Shown here piece by piece: positions 8,206-16,713 of a stretch of DNA of 17,930 nt (within the stretch, counting starts at the first letter, position 1; each line of letters starts with the position of its first letter). Source of the stretch: Oehlia diaphana (taxonomy: Eukaryota; Glomeromycota; Glomeromycetes; Glomerales; Glomeraceae); the NCBI GenBank assembly GCA_003833135.1, contig QZLH01000329.1:9358-27287 (forward strand). Direction: 5' to 3'. The position numbers were made by a program, and so were the translations under genes. A model generated the notes under the pieces. That model saw only the letters and a list, made by a program, of their open reading frames with translations. It did not search any database and was not told the origin of the DNA.

Positions 8206-10552
8206 ATGACAACTCAAATAAATATTAAAAATGATTCAGGACAGAATATAGTAGGAATTCTAGAAAAAAAATCATCAAATGGTACTTTAGGAGAAAAACT
8301 TGTGATTATTTGTCACGGGTCAGCTGGTAAAAAACAATATTTAAAATATAATAAATATAATTTTTTTTTTATGTATACGAATAAATATTTGTATATTTTT
8401 AGGACATAAAAATTATTTATTTCAAGAAAAATTAGCTAAAGAATTATCTTTTGATAATTTTCGATTCGATTTTAGAGGAAATGGAGAAAGTGATGGTATA
8501 CTAAAATTTTCTAATTTTCAGGTATGTACGGTAAAAAAAAAATTATTTTTCTTAATCTTCTTTAATTAAAAAATATTTATTAGGAGGACGTTGAAGATAT
8601 CGATACTGTAGTAAAATATCTTGAAAAAGAATTTGGTTACAAATTATATGCAGCAATTGGTCATTCTAAGGGTAATTGTTAAATTTTTAAAAAACTTTCT
8701 TCTTTTTCCAAGTTAATTTTTTTATTATTTATTGAAAATATAGGATCTGTCGCAATTTTAAAATATGCATGTTATGTTAACCGTAATATTTCGCATGTAA
8801 TTAATATATCGGCTCGTTATAATATGGCAGCAGGTTTATCATTACTTGAAAATTCCGCTTTCGATTCATTAAAAGAACAAGGATATTTTTATCAGAATAA
8901 TAAAATTAGAGGCGAAATTATTAGGATGAAGATTACTAAAAAAGATTTAAATGATTTTATTGATTATGATATGTCTTTTGGTAAGCATATATAATTAAAT
9001 ATATCTATTATGTGCATATATCGTTAATACCTTTTTTATTAGTTCACAAAATGCCAGATACTACCTCAGTTTTAACATGTCATGGAATTATGGATGAGGT
9101 ACAACAAATCTTTCTTTTACCTTCTCTCATTATTTATTTATAACTCTTCATCTTTAACGTTAAAATTTTAAATAGATTGTTTCAGTTAAAGATGCAACAA
9201 TTTTTGCAAATTTAATTCCAAATCATACATTAAAACTTTTACCGGGGGTGAATCATAATTATAGTAATAAACATAATGAATTAATTAAAATTATTATTAA
9301 TTATTTTTCAAATAAATCACAATCTAAGAGATTTAATGAAAAATATTTATACGTTAATAGTATATCAAGATATATTTTTATCGATGGCGTAAAAAATTTT
9401 AGAGATTTAGGTGGATATCAGTGTGACTTAGGAAGTCGAGAAGAAAATGGAATTCAAAATTTTATCCGTGAAAGATTTATTTTTCGTAGTGGAAAGTAAG
9501 TTAAGGACAATAATAACAATAAAATTATGTCAGTAAAAAATTAAAAGATTTTTTTTTTAGTTTATTATCGATTACAGATGATGGTATTACAACACTCCGA
9601 AAATTAAATGTTCAAAAGATTTTTGATTTAAGATCAAATCCTGAAGTTAATAAATTAGGAATAAAGTAAGTAATTAAAATTATTTTTTTTAAAAAAAAGA
9701 TTTAATTTAATTTATTTTTCCTTAGAAATATTGAAGGAATGACGCGTGTACATGCTCCTGTATTTAATGAAGATGATTATCGTCCTGAAGCATTATTTGA
9801 AAGATGGAAATTATATACAAGAGGCACAGAAGGGTATTCACAAGGTAGTATTTAACCTAACTTTATCTGATATAATTTCTATTTTAAAAGCATAAACTTA
9901 CTTTTCTTTTCTTTTTTTTTTTTTAATAGCTTATATGGTGATTCTAGAAGAAGGAAAAAGAGCATATCACAAAATATTTAAACATATATTAGAATATCCA
10001 ACACAACCGTTCGTAGTACATTGTACTGCGGGTAAAGATCGTACCGGAATATTTGCCATGTTATTATTAAAGCTTTTAGGTGTGAACGATGATATTATTT
10101 CGAGAGAATATGAATTAACTCATGTCAATTCAAGAGGTAAATTTATTGAATTTTAATAAAATAAAACGAGAAAGATATCTTTTAAAATTACTTTTTTTAG
10201 TTACGGATCCAAAAGAAATTAAATTATATGTTAAATTGACAAATAATTATTTTGATGAAGAAGAAATCAAAGAAACGCTTAGTGCAAGGTAAGTACTTTT
10301 AAATATACACACATAAATATTATATATATTTACATAATATAAATTATAAAAAATTATTAATTTAGGTACGAATTTATGACAACATCTTTACAAAAATTTC
10401 AAAATCATTATAAATCAGTAGATAATTACTTATTTCAATGTGGATTTACTAAAAAAGAAATTGAAGCTATAAAATATAATTTAGTGATGAGTAATAATAT
10501 AAAAAATTCAAAACTGAAACAAAATGATAATGTAATAAAATCATTATTATAA
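8206..10552 (+). CDS. Alpha/beta hydrolase fused to a tyrosine phosphatase (11 exons, 548 aa)
   Basis: Exons: 8206-8326, 8403-8521, 8584-8671, 8744-8980, 9043-9098, 9176-9495, 9561-9665, 9726-9844, 9930-10136, 10201-10288 and 10366-10552, all GT-AG and open when joined. Residues 1-255 form an alpha/beta hydrolase: oxyanion-loop HGSAG (37-41), RFDFRGNGES (61-70), nucleophile elbow GHSKG with Ser108, acid Asp206 in HGIMDE, and His234 in NHNYS, so the whole triad is present. Residues 277-430 form a Y_phosphatase3-type protein tyrosine/lipid phosphatase: DGVKNFRDLGGY (277-288), FRSG, FDLRS, and the P-loop HCTAGKDRTG with Cys420 and Arg426, i.e. an intact CX5R site. A tail with FTKKEIEAIK follows. 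There is no signal peptide or membrane helix, so a cytosolic protein is likely. One exon (9176-9495) carries both the hydrolase end and the phosphatase start, which argues against two separate genes. Substrates are unknown. Confidence 0.88.
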
Positions 10553-10620
10553 TAATTAGCTCTTATGTACTTTTAGTGTAATTATTTATGGCTGAAATCT
10601 ATTTATTAATTATAGATGTG
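10553..10620. other. Short 3' spacer after the hydrolase-phosphatase gene
   Basis: These 68 bases separate the stop of the hydrolase-phosphatase from the predicted end of the opposite-strand gene. They are AT-rich and probably hold 3' end signals for both; no defined signal was recognised. Confidence 0.35.
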
Positions 10621-11207
10621 TTAAAATCGAATATATTTGCGTAATCTAACACCGGAAAGAATGGCAGATATATATAAAAGATATCTTGATTCATCAGTTA
10701 GAGTAGTAAGAAACCACATTGAATTCAATGCAAATAAAATAAAACATAATAAATCAATATTATAATAGGCAAACGTAATGATTCCACGCTATTTTTAAAA
10801 ATAAATAAATAAATAAATAAATACACATTAGTTATTATTAAAAGGATATTAATTAATTGATTAATTACCTTCTTATCGGCTAAAAAGTAAACTTCTTCAA
10901 TTTCATTTCCTTTATCGGTTTTAATCAAGTCTTTTAATGAAGCTCCAATACTTTTATCAGATTCATAAGAACGTATCAAATGACAAGTTTCTTCTTCATT
11001 CTTTTCATAATAAAACATTTCATAAGGATAATTAAATGAATTTATATAACGTAATGTATCTTCAACAAATTTTGTTATTTTTTCTTCGTTGTCTGATAAT
11101 AACTGCGATTTTGTTACTGGGTATGTATGCTTTTGCGAAAATATTAAGTCAATTTTCTCCGTTGATGAAATTTCGGAGTCTGGTTTTGATTGTTTTCTTC
11201 TCGACAT
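10621..11207 (-). CDS. Hypothetical two-exon protein (about 168 aa), unknown function
   Basis: Exon 1 (11207-10869) starts with an ATG and encodes 113 residues, MSRRKQSKPDSEISSTEKID onward, an acidic hydrophilic protein ending EVYFLADKK at a clean GTAATT donor. A candidate acceptor, TTTTTAAAAATAG, leads to exon 2 (10788-10621), in phase and open for 55 codons to a TAA (RGIITFAYYNIDLLCFILF, ending SGVRLRKYIRF). Exon 2 would add a hydrophobic, possibly membrane-spanning segment, which fits poorly with the charged first exon. The plus strand over 10637-10765 is also open (NLTPERMADIYKRYLDSSV), so exon 2 may be wrong and that piece may belong to something else. No domain is recognised. Exon 1 is fairly well supported, exon 2 weakly. 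The gene is convergent with the hydrolase-phosphatase. Confidence 0.45.
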
Positions 11208-11456
11208 TATTTATTAAAAAAAATTAAAATTAATTAAGAAAAAGAATCTATTTATTTATTTATTTATAACCAAGCGACGATCCTGCCCCAGCCTTGCTCA
11301 GCCCGAAATACACGAATTTTTAATACCTTTGGAAAAAGGAATTAGTTTGTTTATTTTTAGGATGATTTTGGCTGATCATAAATCCGAACCTATATAAATG
11401 AATTTGGTAGAATTTCATCTGCCTCACATTATGTAATTTCTTGAAGACCTAAACAA
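11208..11456 (+). promoter_or_regulatory. TATA-containing upstream region of a dead gene
   Basis: A GC-richer patch (11267-11315, containing CCTGCCCCAGCCTTGCTCAG) is followed by TATA-like CCTATATAAATG near 11389-11400 and then a leader running to a splice donor at 11459. The order TATA box, short leader, intron interrupting the start codon looks like a genuine polymerase II promoter belonging to the pseudogene fragment just downstream, or part of a transposon terminus. No ends could be fixed. Confidence 0.35.
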
Positions 11457-11643
11457 ATGTGAGTCACTTAGCTTCTTCCGGAAGTCAGAGTTTATTGATA
11501 TCTCAATGCTTTATTAATATTTAACTAATATACTTTTCTTGCAGGGTTGGATTAAGGGTATTAGTTTAACTATCTGGATCCAATTCAAGGAAATTTTTAA
11601 TTGAATTAGGGCTAAACAAGGACCCCGAGCAATATATATATAG
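11457..11643 (+). pseudogene. Spliced gene fragment with one in-frame stop
   Basis: A near-consensus intron runs from GTGAGTC at 11459, with the branch-like TTAACTAAT near 11521-11529, to TTCTTGCAG ending at 11544. Joining AT (11457-11458) to G (11545) makes an ATG, which then reads MVGLRVLV, a TAA at 11567, LSGSNSRKFLIELGLNKDPE and QYIYR, ending at another GTAACA donor. Reading the TAA as an original CAA gives one continuous protein start. No further exon could be traced. The protein is not recognised; the SGSNSRKFLIELG segment has no assignable function. It is called a pseudogene because of the stop and the missing remainder. Confidence 0.45.
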
Positions 11644-11831
11644 GTAACAAGAAAGGTCAAATTTTTTATAATAGCTCTACGCAAGGTTTTTATTAATACA
11701 AATAAGCAAATTCAACATGTGACTTCACGAATTGCCTAAAAATAAGCAATCCAATCATATGACTTATAAAAAATTTTTTTAGTACGTGATGATCATTTCC
11801 AATTGCCATTTTATTGTTTTTTCGTGATAAT
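11644..11831. other. AT-rich gap between the two pseudogenes
   Basis: No coding frame, RNA or repeat with clear ends was seen. The word AATAAGCAA occurs twice (near 11700 and 11740) without wider similarity. Confidence 0.4.
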
Positions 11832-12718
11832 TTAATATTTCTTCATTTTTTCAATAATATCATCCCAACCAAATATTCATCATAATATTTCTTTTCGTCC
11901 CCTACTATCTTTAGCATATTACTATCAATTAAAACTTTTGTTTCTGAAATATGATAAACTATGTTTGATGGTATATGATGCGTTAAATATTACATCCTTA
12001 TTTAACTAAATCACTAAAAACATTAAAATGAATGGGAATATATACATGTAATGAAATATAGGAAATATCATTAATAGTTTCAACTGGTTCATCTGTATAA
12101 CAATGCTTTCCATATGCTTCAAAATAAACTGATATAACACGTCCTATGCACATTTTATCACCATATCTTACAAATACATAATGTCTCTTTACCAACGGAA
12201 ATTCATAAGTTATGTTTGCATCCTCAATATTTGGAACTTATAAGTTTACAAATAATTATTATAATTAGTAACAACAATTTTAATTTTATTTTATGTATTT
12301 AACACTCATTTTGAATTGTACTAATATGAGCTTTTCTTTTATTGATCATTTTTTCTTTCTTGATTTTTCTAATTCTTCCATATGTAATTGCGCAAATGTA
12401 AGAGCCAGATTTTTTCTATTATCTTTCCATCTTTTTTCTCTTTGTGTGACAAATCTCTATTCTGGATTTTCATTTTTTGTAAAATAAGCCACAAAGTGAC
12501 TTGCTTTATTTGGTTGAATAGAAATATTGTTAGATAAATTTAAATTTGATCCTACAGGCTTAAATCTTCTTTCAAGAGGTTTGAGCAATATGCTTCATGT
12601 AATTTTCTTTGATTAATTAATGATTCAAAATTCAAATTATCATTAATAAAATATTTGAATTTATTGTTAACTATTAATTAAAGAATAATTAGTATAATAA
12701 AATATTAAATACAGGGCT
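11832..12718 (-). pseudogene. Transposase pseudogene, C-terminal segment
   Basis: After an acceptor TTAATTAATAG the frame runs NNKFKYFINDNLNFE, shifts once, then reads LKPLERRFKPVGSNLNL, HFVAYFTKNENPE, a TAG, RFVTQREKRWKDNRKN and LHMEELEKSRKKK, then a TGA. A further exon encodes EFPLVKRHYVFVRYGDKMC and VISVYFEAYGKHCYTDEPVE (stop at 11998), followed after another frame change by NIVYHISETKVLIDSNML and GWDDIIEKMKKY with a TAA at 11832. The Lys/Arg/Glu-rich middle is probably a nucleic-acid-binding or coiled segment. Four separate lesions are visible. Confidence 0.7.
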
Positions 12719-12751
12719 ATAATAAAAATTAAATTTTAGAAATAAACTTAC

Positions 12752-13173
12752 TACTATCACCACCATTTAAAATTGATATAACGGTCATTTTATCAAGTAA
12801 TTGAAATTGAGAATAACAGTCATTAAATATCTCTTCATTTTCAAGATTTTCTTCTAATTGTTTATTAATTTTTTGTATTTTAGAAGAGGCTTTGTTAATT
12901 GCTGTGAATAAATCAATTTCACAATCATCAGATAGTTTACTTTCATTATTGTCATGTAAATTTTCGTCATTATTAATATCAATAAAAATTATAGGAATAT
13001 TGTTATTGATTAATAAAGTAGATGGTTGAATCATTCCAAGAAATTTAGCAAGTTCTCTTGCTAAATGTTGTAAATAACGAAAAGTTTGTGATATTTATTT
13101 ATCTAATGGCCAAAGTTGAAGTTTTTGCATTGATAATTTATCTAAAGAGCCAGAATTATAATCAAAATTATAA
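12752..13173 (-). pseudogene. Transposase pseudogene, exon downstream of the catalytic-Glu exon
   Basis: Acceptor TTACTTATAAG opens a frame reading YNFDYNSGSLDKLSMQKLQ, LWPLDK, a TAA at 13095-13097, ISQTFRYLQHLARELAKFLG, then an Asp/Asn/Ser-rich low-complexity linker (DINNDENLHDNNESKLSDD) and QLLDKMTVISILNGGDSS, ending at GTAAGT. Only one stop interrupts about 140 codons, and reading it as CAA (Gln) restores a continuous frame. Intron borders on both sides are still canonical. Confidence 0.75.
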
Positions 13174-13249
13174 CTTATAAGTAAAAAATTTAATACTCAA
13201 TTTAGTTGGAAATTTTCATATACAATTATTTAATAAAATATTTTTTAAG

Positions 13250-13871
13250 TCAAATACCTTCATGAACAGATTTTCCTTTTTTAAAATTTAGTTTCTTATT
13301 TCTAAGTGCCTTTGTATATTGTGATATAATTGGTAGCATTTGGACAATTTCTGCAAAGCTAAAATCAAGATTTATTTGTCTTATTACACCAAAAAAATGT
13401 TCATAAGGTTCAGTACCATGCATCCAAGAAATTAAAGGTATTTGAGAATAATATTCATGATGGGCCTTGACCAATAAAATCATTGATTGACAAAGAGAAG
13501 TAAGTATTGAAAATGTTTGGTCAGCCAAAAAATTCTAGTTTATCATAATAAAATCAGAATATCTTTATGCAAGCATCTTAATATGGAATTGCCAAAGGTA
13601 TAAAAAGAAAAAACTAGTCATTGCCATTCTTATTCTTTCAATAGGAGTAATATTACGATTAAGATAACTATCTATAATTTCACTTAAATTAGTAGTATAG
13701 TATTTGATTAATAAATTAAAATTGTATTTAAATTAATAAATAAAGGAAATTTACTATTTACCTATCACAAATAGGTATATAAAAAAACCATCCATTTCAG
13801 GTTGTATTTTATAATCCATAGTCAAGCATTGTTTTAAATTTAAAGGGCAAAATGTTCTATATGCTGTAGCA
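13250..13871 (-). pseudogene. Transposase pseudogene, exons around the EHFFG catalytic motif, downstream of the retroelement
   Basis: Directly after the second target-site copy the frame reads AYRTFCPLNLKQCLTMDYKI and MDGFFIYLFVIG, a degenerate intron, then EIIDSYLNRNITPIERIRM with hydrophobic SFFFLYLWQFHI. Stops TAA and TAG (13535-13537) interrupt before NFLADQTFSILTSLCQSMI. It continues to LISWMHGTEPYEHFFGVIRQ, whose Glu is the candidate last catalytic residue of the DDE triad, and INLDFSFAEIVQMLPIISQY, ending at a GTATTT donor near 13256. Confidence 0.75.
13854..13871. repeat. Target-site duplication, left copy (18 bp)
   Basis: GTTCTATATGCTGTAGCA matches 15860-15877 with one difference (T versus C). 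Both copies code for the same part of the transposase protein (TAYRTF / AAYRTF read on the minus strand), so the duplication arose when the 1,988-bp element inserted into that codon run. Confidence 0.88.
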
Positions 13872-13895
13872 TTTTATTTTATTTATTTTATTTTA
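13872..13895 (-). other. A-rich 3' tail of the retroelement
   Basis: Read on the minus strand the stretch is a run of AAATA/AAAT units that abuts the target-site duplication. Simple-repeat tails of this sort are typical of many LINE 3' ends and give the orientation of the insertion. Confidence 0.75.
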
Positions 13896-13990
13896 TTTCA
13901 AAGAGAGGAGTAACCAAATAAAATATATGATAGAAATAAACAACTACAAGTAGTGAAATATAAAACTATCAGTGGTGTGTTGGCCATGCA

Positions 13991-14023
13991 TCCTTTCTTA
14001 AAAAAGGACCTCACCCTCTGAGG
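13991..14023 (-). other. Twin hairpins near the retroelement 3' end
   Basis: Positions 13991-14008 pair as TCCTTT with AAAGGA around a 6-nt loop, and 14009-14023 pair as CCTCA with TGAGG around a 5-nt loop, with no gap between them. They lie about 100 bases before the tail, where many LINE RNAs carry stem-loops bound by their reverse transcriptase. The structure is seen; the role is inferred. Confidence 0.55.
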
Positions 14024-14251
14024 ATAACTACTCTAACAGTAAATATATACTACCGCCAAAGATTAGACCTATAATGACAAAGAGCTAGAAAAAAACAATC
14101 TAAAAAATAAAGATTCGTATTTTACTTTCAACCATAAAGGTTGCCACTTGTCAATACTGTCATAAGTGGAATGGTTTACACTATTTTAAATTGGGTAAAA
14201 TGTTAATGATATAGTGGAAACTACTATGTATATTTAAAATAATAATAGGCT

Positions 14252-14572
14252 CTATAGTTCTGGAATGGTAATATGGATGATTTCTTTATTATCTACTTTA
14301 GAGCCGCTATCTTGTTCAGGAGTAGATGTCGATTTAAATTGTTTGATCAGATGTGATTTATGGTGTTTGTCTAAGTTTTTTGATTTGTGAACTGGTCTTT
14401 TATTTGGACGGGTTTCCATAAGTTTGGTGTCATCAAAGATATCACCTTCATGTATTGATCCTAATTTCAGGTGGTAAGTGAATTTAAATGTACTATATTC
14501 GCTTAGTAGTCTTCTATATGCTTTTGATTTATTGTTTGTGGAATATGTGAGAGAGTTAGTAAGAGTACTCAT
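14252..14572 (-). CDS. Retroelement-internal ORF, 106 aa, unknown
   Basis: An ATG frame reads MSTLTNSLTYSTNNKSKAYR, then a Lys/His/Asp-rich stretch (RPNKRPVHKSKNLDKHHKSH), to EIIHITIPEL and a stop. It is hydrophilic and basic, without a recognised domain. It lies in the 3' half of the retroelement, 3' of a longer decayed frame. It could be a small element protein or the remains of the end of a larger one. Confidence 0.35.
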   Translation of the reverse strand: MSTLTNSLTYSTNNKSKAYRRLLSEYSTFKFTYHLKLGSIHEGDIFDDTKLMETRPNKRPVHKSKNLDKHHKSHLIKQFKSTSTPEQDSGSKVDNKEIIHITIPEL

Positions 14573-14639
14573 TCAATCATGATAGATTAAAAATCCTGTT
14601 ACAAGTTCAATTAAAGCGTTTTTGTTATTGTTTAGCTGT

Positions 14640-15514
14640 TTTCAGTTTGTCACTGAGGGCTAGTGTAAATTTATCGAGTTTTTTTCTATAGATATAGCGT
14701 CAGTTTTTGTCGTTAAGCTTAAAATATCTTTCTCCATTTGCCTTATATGAGATTTGGTATTTGATTTTCAATTTCTTAGAATAATACTGTTTATGGTTAT
14801 TAAAAAGGGCATATGATTCCGTATGATTAGCATACAGTATGTTATTTTGCTATTGTCAAAGTTTCTAAGTACAGGTACAGTTTCTTATTGCGATGAGGTA
14901 ATTTGTGTTTAAAATTTTTATGTACGTAATTTTTAAAGAGGTGGCATTGATGCTTTATGCATGCTCTATGATGTTGAGATATAATAAAAGGACTTAGAAT
15001 AGTAGTGCATTTGTTAAGTACTATAAGTATAAGATGTGTATATTTCAAAATAAAAATGATATCTTTTATATGTGAAATTGAAAAAGGTTTTTGTAGTCCT
15101 GTTATTAATAGCTGCAAATGAAGCATGTGATTTAATAATCTTATAACAGTCTAATAAACTATCTCTAATTATAGGAAAAAATTTTTGTTGAATATGGCAT
15201 GAGAGGACTTTTTGTGAAGAAAAGAAATGCATGAGTATTTTATTGATTTGGAATTTGTAATTGGAAAATTTACTTGTGGACTTCACTATAATAGGTTTGG
15301 TATTCATATGATAATCATTTGTATGGATATGGAGATGAATATCATTGGTATTTATATTTTGATCAACTAACTCAAAAAAAAAACTTTTTGATCTTTTGAT
15401 TTTGTAGATCTTATTATAGTCTGATTTTTTTGGGGTGATTACGTGAAATTTTTTCAGAGAAATTTGAAAAGAATTTTTTGATAGAGAAAATGACAGAGAT
15501 TTTGAAAGAGACAT
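14640..15514 (-). pseudogene. Retroelement-internal decayed frame, unknown protein
   Basis: An ATG at 15514 opens MSLSKSLSFSLSKNSFQISL, a basic Ser/Lys-rich protein of 166 codons. After a frame change (overlapping frame 15126-14842: HQCHLFKNYVHKNFKHKLPH) a third frame reads HTESYALFNNHKQYYSKKLK and ISYKANGERYFKLNDKN, then a TGA and RYIYRKKLDKFTLALSDKLK, to a stop near 14640. The whole looks like one broken basic protein of about 290 residues. No reverse transcriptase, endonuclease or gag-type knuckle could be seen. Confidence 0.4.
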
Positions 15515-15859
15515 ATTAAAATGTAAAGTAATAAGAGTATGTATAAAATATGTATATATTTATATGTATTATAAAGAGTGTATATAAATTTTATATATAG
15601 TAATAAAGTAAGGGTATGCAGAAATAAGTAAAACTCTTTTTCACGATAATAAAGTATTTGTATGTATGTATATATATTAACTTCCTCTAAATGGTGTATA
15701 TTTCTATTAAACCTAAAGGTTTATCATATGTATATACTGTTAGGTATAGAGTGAAGTATTTCCGTACTTGTGAAAACTGTTAAGTGGTATTCTGAAGAAT
15801 TTTGTAAGTTATAAGTATTTCTGCTGTGCATAATGCGTAAAAAATTTTTCAGGAGAAAA

Positions 15860-15877
15860 GTTCTATATGCTGCAGCA
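15860..15877. repeat. Target-site duplication, right copy (18 bp)
   Basis: GTTCTATATGCTGCAGCA is the right-hand copy, paired with 13854-13871. It retains the CTGCAG that became CTGTAG in the left copy. Confidence 0.88.
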
Positions 15878-16288
15878 TCATCTTGATGATCTAATTTTAT
15901 AACATCATTTTTATACATAATTGAATCATAACGTCCATTGAGAAAATGAGAATACCAAGCTGATAAATTTCCAAATGTTAATAAACGAACTCCAGATATT
16001 AAAGCATTACGAGCAGTTTTTTACGTGTTTTAGATCCTGTACACAAATAATAGGACCAACATTATTAAAAATTGGACAATTAAAATGAATATTTAAGCTA
16101 TATCACAAATAGAAAGTTGTTCTGATGTTTGAATTGTAAGTATTTTTTCCTGTGCTTGAAATTCAACAATTGCTCCATCTGATCTAATTGACAATATATG
16201 AAGTTGTAAACACGATGCAATTTCTTGGATTAATTTTTTATGTAATATTGAAATGTCATCAGCAGTATCTTTTGATTTGTTAGAAATT
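15860..16288 (-). pseudogene. Transposase pseudogene, catalytic-core segment between the two insertions
   Basis: Continuing from the MITE flank the frame reads VISNKSKDTADDISILHKKL, SCLQLHILSIRSDGAIVEFQ and TIQTSEQLSICDIA, shifts, reads FNCPIFNNVGPIICVQDLKH, shifts again, and reads TARNALISGVRLLTFGNL and MYKNDVIKLDHQDDAAAYRT, where the retroelement interrupts. SDGA and D-L-K-H-V-K-K (the D-x-x-H-x-x-K pattern) are the likely metal-binding region. At least two frameshifts are present. Confidence 0.75.
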
Positions 16289-16709
16289 ACTTTACAGAAA
16301 CTTTAAATTTTCAAGCAATATCATTTTAATATCATTTTAATATTATTTCAATATTGATTTAATATCAATGTGATATCGAAATAAAGTATTATCATTTTGA
16401 TATCATATTGATATTAAATTAATATTGAAATGATATTAAAATGATAATAGAAATAACATCGAAACAATATATTTAAGTTTAATTTAAAGATATCATTTCA
16501 ATATTATTTTAATTATCATTTGATATTATTTCGATATTAATTTAATATCAATATAATATCAAAATGATAATACTTTATTTTGATATCATATTGATATTAT
16601 ATTGATATTGAAATGATATCAAAATGATATTAAAATAATACTGTTAAGATAAACTTAACGATATCAATTCTATATTGATTAAAAATGTTAAGTTTCTGTA
16701 AAATAAAGT
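16289..16709. mobile_element. 421-bp foldback MITE, near-palindromic, inserted in the transposase pseudogene
   Basis: The ends are ACTTTACAGAAACTTTAA (left) and, reversed, ACTTTATTTTACAGAAACTT (right). They are flanked by AATT or, depending on how the tips are counted, AATTAC on each side (16285-16290 and 16710-16715). The flanking host sequence reads PPVVI on one side and VISNKSKDTADD on the other, so the insertion split a coding exon and duplicated the Val-Ile codons. The interior is two inverted arms: 16372-16435 pairs with 16522-16587 almost throughout, built from GATATC and ATTAATATT blocks. There is no coding capacity. The superfamily is unresolved; a 4-6 bp duplication excludes TA- or TTAA-targeting families. 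Confidence 0.85.
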
Positions 16710-16713
16710 AATT

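Larger units (their letters stand above)
13872..15859 (-). mobile_element. LINE-like non-LTR retroelement, 1,988 bp, inserted in the transposase pseudogene
   Basis: The element lies between the two 18-bp target copies. On the minus strand it ends in an AAATA-type tail (13872-13895), and it has no terminal repeats. Target duplication plus an A-rich 3' tail is the mark of target-primed reverse transcription. Two hairpins close to the tail (13991-14023) may be recognition structures for a reverse transcriptase. Two coding-like blocks follow each other (about 15514-14640 and 14572-14252), but I see no reverse transcriptase YxDD motif and no endonuclease. It is therefore either non-autonomous or internally deleted. 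It is younger than the host pseudogene's coding exon, since the host frame resumes exactly at the duplication. Confidence 0.8.

Noticed and set aside
8001..8228. 75-codon ATG frame before the hydrolase-phosphatase gene
   Set aside because: It runs in a different frame from the hydrolase start, has low-complexity composition and overlaps the supported ATG at 8206. At most it lies in the 5' leader.
11036..11227. 63-codon plus-strand frame
   Set aside because: Antisense shadow of exon 1 of the 10621-11207 gene; hydrophobic by composition only.
11267..11660. Possible solo LTR or tRNA-derived element in the GC-richer patch
   Set aside because: No direct terminal repeats, target duplication or cloverleaf/B-box match could be found; the splice signals suggest a gene remnant instead.
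12293..12487. 64-codon plus-strand frame with a hydrophobic, membrane-like composition
   Set aside because: The opposite strand reads a recognisable Lys/Arg/Glu-rich part of the transposase pseudogene, so this is its shadow.
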